Positions 25,628 through 34,601 of a stretch of DNA of 45,975 nucleotides are shown here, one piece after another (within the stretch, counting starts at the first letter, position 1; each line of letters starts with the position of its first letter). A program made the translations under genes and the position numbers. The stretch covers positions 1 through 45,975 of the forward strand of contig CAJMNO010000020.1 of assembly GCA_905214865.1 (NCBI GenBank), in the 5' to 3' direction. The DNA is from an uncultured bacterium. GTDB taxonomy: Bacteria > Actinomycetota > Coriobacteriia > Coriobacteriales > Atopobiaceae. Under the pieces are notes generated by a model. It did not search any database. It worked only from the letters and a program-made list of their open reading frames with translations, and had not been told where the DNA came from.

Positions 25628-28096
25628 CTACTTGTTGGGCCACTCGCCGGAGACGACCGGAGCCAGGTCGCTCGACCAGCAGCCAAGATGGGCATTTGGA
25701 TTGGCGTCGAGCGAGAGGTCCGCAAGAACGCCGGCACGATAGTTCCTGAGCGCAACGACCGCGATCATCGCCCCATTGTCGCCGCAGACCACCATGGGCG
25801 GCACGGTCACCCTCACGCCCATGCGCCCGAACCTCTTGCGATAGGCCTCGCGGAGCTGAGGGTTAGCCGCCACGCCGCCGCCAACGCAGAAGTCGGAGAC
25901 GCCCGTCTCCTCCACCGCGGTCACCGCCTTCGCAACCTGCACGTCGATCACCGCCGCCTCGAAGGAGGCCGCGAGGTCGGGCAGGTTGATGGGCCGTCCC
26001 GCCCGGTTCTCGCCCTCGATGTACGTGATCACTGCGGTCTTGAGGCCGGAGAGCGAGAAGCTGTAGTCGTGGCTGTGCATCATCGCGCGGGGGAAGTGGA
26101 TTGCCTTCTTGTTCCCCCTTGCGGCGAGCTTGGAGATGACCGGACCGCCGGGATAGCCCAGTCCGAGGGCCTTCGCGACCTTGTCAAACGCCTCCCCCAC
26201 CGCGTCGTCGATCGTGGCCCCCAGAACCTGGTAGTCTCCCCAGCCCCTCACGTGGACGAGCATCGTGTTGCCGCCCGAGACCAGGCTGGCGACGAACGGC
26301 GGCTGCAGGTCGGGGGTCTGGAAGAGGTTTGCCATGAGGTGCCCCTCCAGGTGGTTGACCGGTGTGAGGGGCAGCCCCGTGGAGGCGCACAGCCCCTTGG
26401 CAAACGCGACGCCCACCACGAGGGCGCCCACGAGGCCGGGACCCGCCGTCACGCCGACGCACGAGAGGTCAGAGGGGGCAAGCGTGTCCACCCCAAGGTG
26501 AGCCCCCGCCTGGGCCATGACCTCCTCGTACACGCCCACGATGGCCTCGACGTGCTTTCGGCTCGCGATCTCGGGGACGACGCCGCCAAAGCGCGCGTGG
26601 AAGTCCACCGAGGTCGCCACCACGTTTGCGCAGATCTCGCCCCTGCCGTCGATGACCGCCATGGCAGTCTCGTCGCAGGAGGACTCGATGGAGAGGACGA
26701 GGGGACCCGCCGCCTTGATCGCGTCTCGCTCCGCCTGGCTCCGGGGGCGCGGGACGATGGGCCAGGGGCGTATGGAGGCGTGGGGCTCGACGTGCTCCAA
26801 GGCAAGCCCCTCGGACGCGCGCAGGGGGAGGTCGGCTCGCATCACGAGCGCGTCGTCCCCCTTGCCGTAGTAGTCCGGCCTCATCCCGACCCGCCTGAAG
26901 CCAAGCCCCTCGTAGAGGGCGCGGGCGGGCGCGTTGCCCTCCGAGACCTCGAGAGACACGGTCGAGGCCCCCAGCGTCTGGCCGTCATATGCGATGCGGG
27001 AGAGGAGCCTCGTGGCAATCCCCTGGCGGCGACGGCTTGGGGAGACGACCACCTCGCTCACCTCGAAGTCCGAGCCGGCGAGCATGCCCCCCGCGAACGC
27101 GATCACCTCTCCCTGGTCGTGGGCGACCCACCAGCTGCGCTGCGGCTGCGACAGCTCGTCGTAGAACATCCCCTCGGTCCAGGGCGTGTGGCCGGCGGAC
27201 GCGTAGGCCTCCGCCTCGAGGGCGGCAACGGCGGGAAGGTCGTTCACCGACATCGGCCGCAGCTGCAGGTGCCGGTCGGCGAGCGCATCCGCGACGCCCG
27301 TGACCTCCACGCTGGCGGGCTCGCTCATGCCCAGCCTCTTGCGCTCGTTCTCCTCGGCATCCGAGAGCCTCGTGTACACGGGCAGCACCAGGGCGGGGTC
27401 ACCGTCCCCCACGGGCGGCTGCCAGTCGGGCGCCTCCGCGGACCTCACGAGTCCCTCCGAGCCGGGGTGCCACAGGCGCTCCTCCGCAAAGTGGTCAAAC
27501 CCCGCCGCTTCGAAGCGGTCACGGTACTTCTTGAGGCCGTCACCGGCGAGGAGGAGGGATGCGGAGTCCGCCCGCGCGCGCAGCGACTCCACCGCGGCGC
27601 CAGCCTTCAGCACGACCTCCGCCTCGAACTCCCTATGCGCCCCCGCATCGTCCACGCGATACACGCCGGGATACACCTCGCCGCGCATGGCGTCTCCGAT
27701 GACGGCGAGCCTGCCGCGGTAGCCGTCCTTCCAGACGCCCCAGGCGACCGAGTCGAGCGTCGAGCCCCCGCGGAGCGGGCAGCCGATGCCGCAGGAGATG
27801 CCCTTGGCCGTGGCGATGCCTATGCGCACCCCGGTGAACGATCCGGGGCCACGGCCCACGAGCACCTCGTCCACGTCGGACATCGAGAGGCCCGCCCGCC
27901 CCAGGCAGTCGAGGGCGGTCTGCGCCAGCTCGACGTTTGCCTGCCGACGGCAGAGGTGGTCTCCACTCGCGAGCATCTCGATGTGCCCGTCACGCACGCG
28001 GGCGACCCCGCACGCGAGCATGTCCGTCGAGGTGTCGATGGCCAGGATGGTCCTCTCGTCCGCCCCGTTTGCGCTCTGGCTGGTTGTCTGGGTCAT
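25628..28096 (-). CDS. TsaB-RimI-TsaD triple fusion (t6A synthesis and N-acetyltransferase)
   Basis: One 822-residue frame joins three proteins. TsaB (about 1-250) has the ASKHA-type ILAIDTSTDMLACGVA and GRGPGSFTGVRIG. A GNAT domain of RimI type (about 277-425) has the acetyl-CoA loop SRRRQGIATRLL and the NAPARALYEGLGF block. TsaD (about 466-822) has ESSCDETAMAV, the metal site in NHLEGHL (His582, His586), SGGNT (607-611), and CVGGGVAANPQLR near the end. TsaB-TsaD with TsaE transfer threonylcarbamoyl to A37 of ANN-decoding tRNAs; RimI acetylates protein N-termini. All motifs look intact, and no stop or shift lies at the joints, so the fusion is real in this sequence. tsaE is directly upstream (42 bases). 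Confidence 0.95.
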   Translation of the reverse strand: MTQTTSQSANGADERTILAIDTSTDMLACGVARVRDGHIEMLASGDHLCRRQANVELAQTALDCLGRAGLSMSDVDEVLVGRGPGSFTGVRIGIATAKGISCGIGCPLRGGSTLDSVAWGVWKDGYRGRLAVIGDAMRGEVYPGVYRVDDAGAHREFEAEVVLKAGAAVESLRARADSASLLLAGDGLKKYRDRFEAAGFDHFAEERLWHPGSEGLVRSAEAPDWQPPVGDGDPALVLPVYTRLSDAEENERKRLGMSEPASVEVTGVADALADRHLQLRPMSVNDLPAVAALEAEAYASAGHTPWTEGMFYDELSQPQRSWWVAHDQGEVIAFAGGMLAGSDFEVSEVVVSPSRRRQGIATRLLSRIAYDGQTLGASTVSLEVSEGNAPARALYEGLGFRRVGMRPDYYGKGDDALVMRADLPLRASEGLALEHVEPHASIRPWPIVPRPRSQAERDAIKAAGPLVLSIESSCDETAMAVIDGRGEICANVVATSVDFHARFGGVVPEIASRKHVEAIVGVYEEVMAQAGAHLGVDTLAPSDLSCVGVTAGPGLVGALVVGVAFAKGLCASTGLPLTPVNHLEGHLMANLFQTPDLQPPFVASLVSGGNTMLVHVRGWGDYQVLGATIDDAVGEAFDKVAKALGLGYPGGPVISKLAARGNKKAIHFPRAMMHSHDYSFSLSGLKTAVITYIEGENRAGRPINLPDLAASFEAAVIDVQVAKAVTAVEETGVSDFCVGGGVAANPQLREAYRKRFGRMGVRVTVPPMVVCGDNGAMIAVVALRNYRAGVLADLSLDANPNAHLGCWSSDLAPVVSGEWPNK

Positions 28097-28138
28097 CTCT
28101 GCGCCCCTTCTCGACGTCTGGGAGCCAACCCATCCAGT

Positions 28139-28663
28139 CTAGCGCCTGGCGGCCACCACCGCGTCCAGGGCGTTGACCAGCTCCTCGCCACGCCGGTCGT
28201 GCGTTTGAAACCTGATGCGCCGAGGCGGCTCCACCCCCGCGCCCACCTCGCCGTCCAGGCGGGAGAGAAACACGTCCACGCGCTCGTCCCCTATCTGCTC
28301 GGCAAACTGCTCGCCCCACTCGATGACGCAGGGGCCGTCGGAGCCGAGGACATCGAAGAGCCCCGTGTCGTCCAGCTGGTCCGGGTCGTCGAGGCGATAG
28401 AGGTCAAAGTGATAGAGAGGCAGCTCGGAGCCCTGGTAGACCATCTCGATGGTGAAGGTGGGACTCGTGACGTCGTCCGCCACGCCCATCCCCCGCGCGA
28501 TGCCCTTGGTGAGCTGGGTCTTGCCCGCACCCAGGTCCCCCGTGAGGACCAGCACGTCACCCTCCCCGAGTAGGGTGCCCAGGACCTCCCCGAGCGCGAT
28601 GGTCGATTCGCGGTCGCGGGAGAGGTACGTCCCGCGCGCCTCGATGCTAGGTAGCGTTCCCAT
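28139..28663 (-). CDS. tsaE: tRNA t6A synthesis ATPase TsaE
   Basis: TsaE is the small ATPase that drives the TsaB-TsaD cycle in t6A formation. The 174-residue protein has Walker A GDLGAGKTQLTKG, the switch segment VTSPTFTIEMVY, HFDLYRLDD and CVIEWGEQF, all family features. The ATG at 28663 lies 3 bases after the uracil-DNA glycosylase stop. Its partner domains are all in the next gene downstream. A Pro/Arg C-terminal tail is slightly longer than usual. Confidence 0.94.
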   Translation of the reverse strand: MGTLPSIEARGTYLSRDRESTIALGEVLGTLLGEGDVLVLTGDLGAGKTQLTKGIARGMGVADDVTSPTFTIEMVYQGSELPLYHFDLYRLDDPDQLDDTGLFDVLGSDGPCVIEWGEQFAEQIGDERVDVFLSRLDGEVGAGVEPPRRIRFQTHDRRGEELVNALDAVVAARR

Positions 28664-28666
28664 CGC

Positions 28667-29275
28667 CTACGCCTCCCTGGGATGGTCTTGGAGCCATTGG
28701 CCGAGCAGGCGGAAGTCGTCGTCCAGGTACTGCTGCCACTCCCTGTGGTAGAGGGCAGCGGCGGGATGGAACACCGGGAGCACGTAGAAGTGCCCCGTCT
28801 GGTGGAAGCGACCACGCAGGGTCGTGATGCCCTGGTCGGTGCGGAGCACGAAGTGCGCGGCAAAGTTGCCCAGGCACACGATCACGTCGGGCCAGATGGA
28901 CCTGATCTGCTCGCGCAGGAACGGCGAGCACGCCTCTATCTCCTCGGGCCGCGGGTTGCGGTTTCCCGGTGGGCGGCACTTCACCACGTTGGCGATGTAG
29001 ACCTCCTCGCGCTTGAGGCCCGCGAGCCCCAGGAGCTGGTCCAGGTTCTTCCCCGCGGCCCCCACGAAGGGCTCTCCCTGCAGGTCCTCGTTCTTGCCGG
29101 GACCCTCGCCCACGAACATCACCCGCGCGTGCGGGTCGCCGACGCCAAAGACGATGTTGTTCCTCGTCTCCCACAGCGGGCACAGCTCGCAGTTGCCCAG
29201 GGTGGCTCGAACCTCCTCCAGGGTCACCTCGCGCGGCCCCTGGTGCTCGTGGCCGGGAATGTGCATCACCGACAT
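28667..29275 (-). CDS. uracil-DNA glycosylase, family 4 (4Fe-4S)
   Basis: Removes uracil from DNA to start base-excision repair. The start is ATG 29275 (MSVMHIPGHEHQ), with AGGAGG upstream; 202 residues. Motif 1 is GEGPGKNEDLQGEPFVGAAG, and the C-terminal motif is VFHPAAALY. Cys29, Cys32, Cys100 and Cys116 are placed as the four ligands of the family 4 iron-sulfur cluster (CELC, KCRPPGNRNP, ACSP). The gene sits between alr and tsaE with gaps of 10 and 3 bases, so it is co-transcribed with them. Confidence 0.94.
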   Translation of the reverse strand: MSVMHIPGHEHQGPREVTLEEVRATLGNCELCPLWETRNNIVFGVGDPHARVMFVGEGPGKNEDLQGEPFVGAAGKNLDQLLGLAGLKREEVYIANVVKCRPPGNRNPRPEEIEACSPFLREQIRSIWPDVIVCLGNFAAHFVLRTDQGITTLRGRFHQTGHFYVLPVFHPAAALYHREWQQYLDDDFRLLGQWLQDHPREA

Positions 29276-29285
29276 GGCCAACCTC

Positions 29286-30446
29286 CTACACAAACACGCG
29301 GTCCAGGCGCATGCTGCCAAAGTTGCAGGTGACCTCGTAGTTGATGGTGTCGCGGCGCCTCGCGATCTCGTCCGCCGTGATCTCCTCGTCGCCGTCGCGG
29401 CCCATGACCGTGACCAGGTCGCCCACCTTCACCTCCTGGGTCTGGCGGTAGGCGCGCATGTTGGGGTCGACCGCGAACATGAACTGGTCCATGCAGATGC
29501 GACCGACCTGGCGGGTCCTGGAGCCGTTCACGATCACGTCCATGTTGTTGGAGAGGGAGCGGGCGAGACCATCCGCGTACCCAATGGGGACGGTGGCAAT
29601 CTGGGTGTTGGGCCGCGGGATGCGATAGGTCATCCCGTATCCCACGCCCTCGCCCACGCCGGGGGTGGCAACGCGCATGACGCGGGCGCGCACGCTCATC
29701 GCGGGGGTCAGGGCAATGCGCGGCGCGGTCGTCTCGGACGGCTGCAGGCCGTAGAGGCCGATGCCCACGCGGCACATGTCGTTGTGGAGCTCGGGGTGCA
29801 GCACGGTGCCCGGGGTGTTGTCGCAGTGCACGAGGCCGACCTCGTACCCGGCATCGCGCAGCGCGCCCACGGAGTCCATGAATCGCTTGCTCTGCTGCTT
29901 GAAGTCCCAGTCGCCGATCACGTCAGCGGTCGCGAAGTGTGTGAAGGTGCCCGCGCATTCGAGGCCACGATGGAAGTCGATCACGCGCCTGAACTCCACG
30001 ACGTCCTGGGGCATGACGCCTATGCGGCTCATCCCCGTGTCGATGGCCAGGTGATACTTGCCCACCTTGTTGGCGGCCACGGCCCTCTCGCCGTAGGCAA
30101 GCGCGAACTCCGTATCGTACACGGCGGGGATGATGTCGTACTCCAGGAGGGTGTCCAGCGCCTCGAGCGGGCACTCGTTGAGCATCAGGATGGGCCACTC
30201 GATGCCCGCCTTGCGGAGCTCGACGCCCTCCTTGACCGTGGCGACCGCAAATTGGTCGGCCCCGGCGGAGTGCATGACCTTGGTGCACTCGACCGCGCCG
30301 TGGCCGTAGGCATCCGCCTTGACCGCACACATCATCTGGACGCCAGGGGCAAGGAGCGACTTGAACGCCCTGGTGTTCTTGCGAATCGCGTTGAGGTCGA
30401 CCTCTATCCAGGCCCACCTGTCCGCGGGATTCTTGAAGCTCGGCAT
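29286..30446 (-). CDS. alr: alanine racemase
   Basis: Makes D-alanine for peptidoglycan using PLP. I start at ATG 30446 (MPSFKNPADRWAWIEVDLNA), with GGAGG four bases upstream; 386 residues, the normal length. The PLP-binding Lys43 lies in AVKADAYGHGA. Other family blocks are DTGMSRIGV, the NTPGTVLHPELHNDMCRVGIGLYG segment, and YGMTYR with the catalytic Tyr-type region, ending RRDTINYEVTCNFGSMRLDRVFV. The gene is 16 bases after the NAD(P)HX repair gene. Confidence 0.96.
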   Translation of the reverse strand: MPSFKNPADRWAWIEVDLNAIRKNTRAFKSLLAPGVQMMCAVKADAYGHGAVECTKVMHSAGADQFAVATVKEGVELRKAGIEWPILMLNECPLEALDTLLEYDIIPAVYDTEFALAYGERAVAANKVGKYHLAIDTGMSRIGVMPQDVVEFRRVIDFHRGLECAGTFTHFATADVIGDWDFKQQSKRFMDSVGALRDAGYEVGLVHCDNTPGTVLHPELHNDMCRVGIGLYGLQPSETTAPRIALTPAMSVRARVMRVATPGVGEGVGYGMTYRIPRPNTQIATVPIGYADGLARSLSNNMDVIVNGSRTRQVGRICMDQFMFAVDPNMRAYRQTQEVKVGDLVTVMGRDGDEEITADEIARRRDTINYEVTCNFGSMRLDRVFV

Positions 30447-30462
30447 CGATCCTCCTCGGTCG

Positions 30463-32121
30463 CTACTCGTCACCCTTGCCATCCGCATCGTCTTCGCGCC
30501 TTCCCTCGCGACCCGACTTCGCCGCGTCGGGAAACGCGACCTCCTCCTCAAAGGCGTCCTCGGCAAGCCCCAGCGCGTCGATGATGTCGCGCGCCATGAC
30601 CCCCCGGGAGCCGTAGCGCTCCGCGGCGATGGTCCCGGCATAGCCGTGCATCTCGCATGCCATGGCCGCCAGGAGCGGCAGGTCCTCGTTCTCGACCCCG
30701 GTGCGGGCGAGAAGCGCCGCCATGACGCCGCCCAGGACGTCCCCCGAGCCAGCTGTGGCTAGCGCCGCGGGGCCCGGCTTGGGGAGGATCGCCACGTCCA
30801 CGCTCACGCACGCCGTGGCAGAGCCCTTGGCGACCACGCACACCTCGCTGCCGCCATCGGACCACACGATGCGCCTCGCCGCCTCCATCGCAGACGTGAG
30901 CGAGGTGGGCGGGGTGTCCTGCAGGCCGACGAGACGCGCCAGCTCCATGCGGTGCGGGGTCATGATCAGGGGTGCGTCTCGACGGAGCAGCTCGGGGAAG
31001 TCGTCCACGCGGTTGGAGGTCAGACGAGAGATGCAGTTGAGGCCATCCGCGTCGACCACCAGCGGGCGCTTGCCCGCGAGCAGGGTCGACACGATCCCGA
31101 CGGTCCCCGAGGTCACCCGCATGCCCGGCCCCACGAGGGTCGCGGAGCGCTTCTCCGCCAGCTCGGCGACGAGGTCCGCCGCCTTGAGGGAGAAGGTCCC
31201 GTCCGCCTCGCAGGGAAGCGCGACCACCGGGATCTCGAGCATCTGCGACTGCACGATGGGCGCGATCTGCGCGGGCACCGCGAGCGTGACGTAACCCGCC
31301 CCCGCGCGCGCCGCCGCCATAGCCGCCATCATCGGGGCTCCGGGGAAGCGGGAGGATCCGCCAACCACCAGCACCGACCCGCGGGTGAACTTATCCACCG
31401 CGTTTGAGGGGGGCTCCAGGAGGTCCACGTAGTCGTCCAGGTCGGCACGCCATGCCACGGGGTCCGCCTCGCGCACCAGGCGCTCGGTCTGCTCGGCGAG
31501 GGGGGCCACCACGATTGCGCCGCAGGCGTCGCGCCCGCGGTCGGAGAGGAGCCCCGGCTTGAGCGACAGCATGGTCACCGTGAGGTCGGCGACCACGTAC
31601 TTGCCGCTGGCAAGCCCGGTCTGGGCGGAGAGCCCGGACGGGACGTCGACCGCAATGACGTGGGAGCCCGAGGCGTTGACGCTGTCGATCCAGATGTCGA
31701 ACGGGGCGCGGGGCTCGCCGTGGAAGCCCGTGCCCAGCATGGCGTCGACTACCACGTCCGACCCCATGAGCAGGACGTCGAGGGTCTCGCGCGGGGGGCC
31801 CACCACGACCTTGACGCCGCTGTCCTGCGCGCTCTTCGCGACGACCCTCGCGATGTCGCCCCTGAGATCGTCTGGCTCGACGGGCGTCACCACCGTGACG
31901 TCGAACCCCTTGCCATGCAGGTTCTCGGCCGCAACCCAGCCGTCTCCGCCGTTGTTGCCAAGGCCCGTGAGCACCGTGACGGTATCGACGCCCTCCATGC
32001 GCGCAACCTCGCTCGCCGCGGCCGCACCGGCTCGGTGCATGAGCTCGGAGACGCTCACGCCCACCTCGGTGAGCGCCGCCTCCACGCGTCGGACGTCCTC
32101 CACGTTAAGTACTGGCTGCAT
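30463..32121 (-). CDS. nnrD: bifunctional NAD(P)HX epimerase / ADP-dependent NAD(P)HX dehydratase
   Basis: Repairs hydrated NAD(P)H. The 552-residue protein has an N-terminal YjeF_N epimerase domain (VLTGLGNNGGDGWVAAENLHGKGF, VVDAMLGTGFHG, AVDVPSGLSAQTG) followed by a ribokinase-fold dehydratase (GSVLVVGGSSRFPGAPMMAA, LVVDADGLNCI, LIMTPHRMELARL, ATAGSGDVLGGVMAALLA). The two-domain fusion is common in bacteria. The last 30 residues are charged and low in complexity (GREGRREDDADGKGDE). It starts 9 bases after acpS and belongs to the long run down to the t6A genes. Confidence 0.94.
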   Translation of the reverse strand: MQPVLNVEDVRRVEAALTEVGVSVSELMHRAGAAAASEVARMEGVDTVTVLTGLGNNGGDGWVAAENLHGKGFDVTVVTPVEPDDLRGDIARVVAKSAQDSGVKVVVGPPRETLDVLLMGSDVVVDAMLGTGFHGEPRAPFDIWIDSVNASGSHVIAVDVPSGLSAQTGLASGKYVVADLTVTMLSLKPGLLSDRGRDACGAIVVAPLAEQTERLVREADPVAWRADLDDYVDLLEPPSNAVDKFTRGSVLVVGGSSRFPGAPMMAAMAAARAGAGYVTLAVPAQIAPIVQSQMLEIPVVALPCEADGTFSLKAADLVAELAEKRSATLVGPGMRVTSGTVGIVSTLLAGKRPLVVDADGLNCISRLTSNRVDDFPELLRRDAPLIMTPHRMELARLVGLQDTPPTSLTSAMEAARRIVWSDGGSEVCVVAKGSATACVSVDVAILPKPGPAALATAGSGDVLGGVMAALLARTGVENEDLPLLAAMACEMHGYAGTIAAERYGSRGVMARDIIDALGLAEDAFEEEVAFPDAAKSGREGRREDDADGKGDE

Positions 32122-32130
32122 CTGTTGGAG

Positions 32131-32688
32131 TCACTCCCCCGTCTCGTCGGTCGCGCTCCCGTCGGAGGGACCCTCTGTCCCGCCCTCGAGCGTGTCCGCT
32201 ATTCCATCCTGAAGCATCTCGAGCTCGTCGATCACCGACCGCGCCCGCTTGAACGAAGCCTGCATCTCCTGGGCGGGGGTGGGCGTCTCGTCCACCTTGG
32301 GACGCACGGCGTCCGTCACCGCGACGGCATTGGCGACCGCGACCTCGCGCGTGAGGGAGAGCGAGAGGGCGACCTCCCTCACCCCCTGCTCCCGGGCGAC
32401 CTCCGCCGCCCGGCCCTCGAGGACGGCCGAGGGGCGCCCGTGCTCGCCCCTCGACACCCAGACGTCCTTGAGGCCGATCCCGTTTCCAAACCCCGTCCCC
32501 AGCGCCTTGAGGACCGCCTCCCTCGCGGCGAAGCGCGCCGCATAGTGCTCGGCGGGACGCGCCGTCGACTCGCAGTAGAGGCGCTCCTCCTCCGTGAACG
32601 CGCGACGGGCGAGGTTGGGGTGGCGCTCGAGGGCACGCCTCATGCGCTCGATCTCGAGCATGTCCACCCCTATGCCGGCAAGCTCCAC
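32131..32688 (-). CDS. acpS: holo-[acyl-carrier-protein] synthase with C-terminal extension
   Basis: Transfers phosphopantetheine from CoA to ACP. I choose GTG 32688, 5 bases after the glmS stop, with GGAG eight bases upstream, giving 185 residues. The metal-binding motif is GIGVDMLEIERM (Asp9). The second motif is RFAAREAVLKALGTG (Glu57), where the usual Lys of KEA is Arg56. NGIGLKDVWV and ALSLSLTREVAVANAVAV complete the domain by about residue 125. A further 60 acidic residues (including FKRARSVIDELEMLQDGIADTL) exceed the usual 120-residue length. An in-frame ATG lies nine codons in, but would cut the Asp motif. Confidence 0.92.
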   Translation of the reverse strand: MELAGIGVDMLEIERMRRALERHPNLARRAFTEEERLYCESTARPAEHYAARFAAREAVLKALGTGFGNGIGLKDVWVSRGEHGRPSAVLEGRAAEVAREQGVREVALSLSLTREVAVANAVAVTDAVRPKVDETPTPAQEMQASFKRARSVIDELEMLQDGIADTLEGGTEGPSDGSATDETGE

Positions 32689-32693
32689 GTTGC

Positions 32694-34541
32694 CTACTCC
32701 ACCGTCACGGACTTGGCGAGGTTGCGGGGCTTGTCCACGTCGCAGCCGCGGGCGATCGCGACGTAGCGCGCGAGCATCTGCAGGTGCACGATGGCGACGA
32801 TGGGCACCAGGTACTCCTCGGGGACGGGCGGGATCCAAAGCACGTTGTCGCAGAGCTTGGCGATCTTCTCGTCGCCGTCCGTCGCGACCGCGATGCAGGT
32901 CGCGCCGCGCGCGATGACCTCCTGGATGTTGGAGACCGTCTTGTCGTGAACGTGGTCGGCGGGCACGATGGCAACCACCGGGAACCCGGGCTCGAGCAGG
33001 GCGATGGGGCCATGCTTCATCTCGCCGGCGGGGTACGCCTCGGCGTGCAGGTAGCTGACCTCCTTGAGCTTGAGCGCGCCCTCGTAGGCAGTGGTGGAGT
33101 TGACGCCGCGGCCCAGGAACAGCGCGGAATGGGCGCTCCTGAACAGGCGGGACGCCTCCTGGTCCTGCCACCTGCGCGAGATGACCTCCCTGATGAGGGC
33201 GGGCATCGCCTGCAGGTTGCGGAAGTGCCTCTCCACCTCCGTCTGGTCCATCTGGCCGTTGGCCAGCGCAAGCCTGAGCGCGAGGAGGCAGCACGCCACC
33301 ATCTGGGCGGTGTAGGCCTTGGTCGAGCACACGCAGATCTCGGGACCGGCCTGCACGTAGAGGGTGCCGTCGCTCTCGCGCGCGGCGGTGGAGCCCAGGA
33401 CGTTGGTCACCGCGAACACCTTGCAGCCAAGCCCCCTCATCCTGCGGGCCGCGGTGAGCGTGTCTGCCGTCTCGCCCGACTGCGTGACGATGACGCAGAG
33501 GGTGTGGTCGGTGACGAGGGGCTCCTTGTAGTTGAGCTCTGAGGCGTACTCGCAGAAGACGGGGATCTTTGCCCAGTCCTCGATCATCGCGCGGGCGATG
33601 AGGCACACGTGGTAGGAGGTGCCGCAGGCCACGAGGTAGATGCAGTCGACGGATGCCAGCTCCTCGGCGGTCATGTTGAGCTCGTCCATCTCGATGCCGT
33701 GCTCGCCCAGGCGGTCGTGGAGGAGACGCTCGATGGCCTCGGGCTGCTCGTTGATCTCCTTGGCCATGAAGTCGGGATAGCCGCCCAGGGTCGCCGCGGA
33801 GGCGTCCCAGTCGATGTCCAGGGTCGAGGGGTGCTCGACCACGCTGCCGTCGGCGTCATACACGACCACGCCGCCGTCCTGGGAGAGGCGCGCGAACTGG
33901 TCGTCGTCGAGCTGGATGACGTGGGAGGTCACGGTTGCGAGAGGAGTCACATCGGAGGCGGCGTAGGCACCGTCCGGCGTGGAGGCCACGACGAGCGGGG
34001 AGCCCTTGCGCGCGACGACGACCTGCCCGGGGGCGTCCGCGCACACCACGGCGAGTGCCCAGGTCCCCTGGAGCCTCTTGCACGCGTAGCGCACGGCGCT
34101 CACGAGGTCACCCTTCGCGGGCCCGTTCCAGGCGTCCTCGACCAGGTGGGCGATGACCTCGGAGTCGGTGTCGCTCCTCAGCGTGTGGCCGGAGCGGGCG
34201 AGATAGGCGCGCAGCTCCTGGAAGTTCTCGATGATGCCGTTGTGGACGATGGCGATGCGGCCGCTGCAATCCAGGTGGGGGTGAGCGTTCCTGTCGGTCG
34301 GGGCGCCGTGCGTGGCCCAACGCGTGTGCGCGATGCCGGTGTTGCCCACCAGGTTGGCGGTGCGGCACCTCTCCACCAGGGCGGCAACCCTGCCGGCGCA
34401 CTTCACGCCGTGCAGCTCGCCGTCACCGGAGAGGACGTCGATCCCCGCCGAGTCATAGCCGCGGTACTCAAGGGCGGCAAGGCCGGCGAGCAGGTAGTCC
34501 TGCGCCTGCTTCTTTCCCGTGTAGCCAACGATTCCACACAT
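32694..34541 (-). CDS. glmS: glutamine-fructose-6-phosphate aminotransferase (isomerising)
   Basis: Makes glucosamine-6-phosphate, the entry step to UDP-GlcNAc. The 615-residue protein begins MCGIVGYTG, so Cys2 becomes the N-terminal nucleophile. The glutaminase half has HTRWATHGAPTDRNAHPH and GIIENF; the two SIS domains have CGTSYH, IVTQSGETADTL and the C-terminal DKPRNLAKSVTVE. The start has GGAGGAG upstream. It follows glmM by 60 bases, so the two UDP-GlcNAc enzymes are co-located. I saw no glmS ribozyme in this short gap. Confidence 0.97.
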   Translation of the reverse strand: MCGIVGYTGKKQAQDYLLAGLAALEYRGYDSAGIDVLSGDGELHGVKCAGRVAALVERCRTANLVGNTGIAHTRWATHGAPTDRNAHPHLDCSGRIAIVHNGIIENFQELRAYLARSGHTLRSDTDSEVIAHLVEDAWNGPAKGDLVSAVRYACKRLQGTWALAVVCADAPGQVVVARKGSPLVVASTPDGAYAASDVTPLATVTSHVIQLDDDQFARLSQDGGVVVYDADGSVVEHPSTLDIDWDASAATLGGYPDFMAKEINEQPEAIERLLHDRLGEHGIEMDELNMTAEELASVDCIYLVACGTSYHVCLIARAMIEDWAKIPVFCEYASELNYKEPLVTDHTLCVIVTQSGETADTLTAARRMRGLGCKVFAVTNVLGSTAARESDGTLYVQAGPEICVCSTKAYTAQMVACCLLALRLALANGQMDQTEVERHFRNLQAMPALIREVISRRWQDQEASRLFRSAHSALFLGRGVNSTTAYEGALKLKEVSYLHAEAYPAGEMKHGPIALLEPGFPVVAIVPADHVHDKTVSNIQEVIARGATCIAVATDGDEKIAKLCDNVLWIPPVPEEYLVPIVAIVHLQMLARYVAIARGCDVDKPRNLAKSVTVE

Positions 34542-34601
34542 GTGTCAGTCTCCTCCGGTCGTCACGGTCTCTCGTCACTCCTGTGAATTCTATCGCGGGG
34601 G

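Noticed and set aside
25565..28573. A 1002-codon plus-strand frame opposite the TsaB-RimI-TsaD gene
   Set aside because: Antisense shadow with no motifs, while the minus strand carries three intact domains.
34542..34601. glmS ribozyme ahead of glmS
   Set aside because: The gap is only 60 bases and shows none of the ribozyme core.
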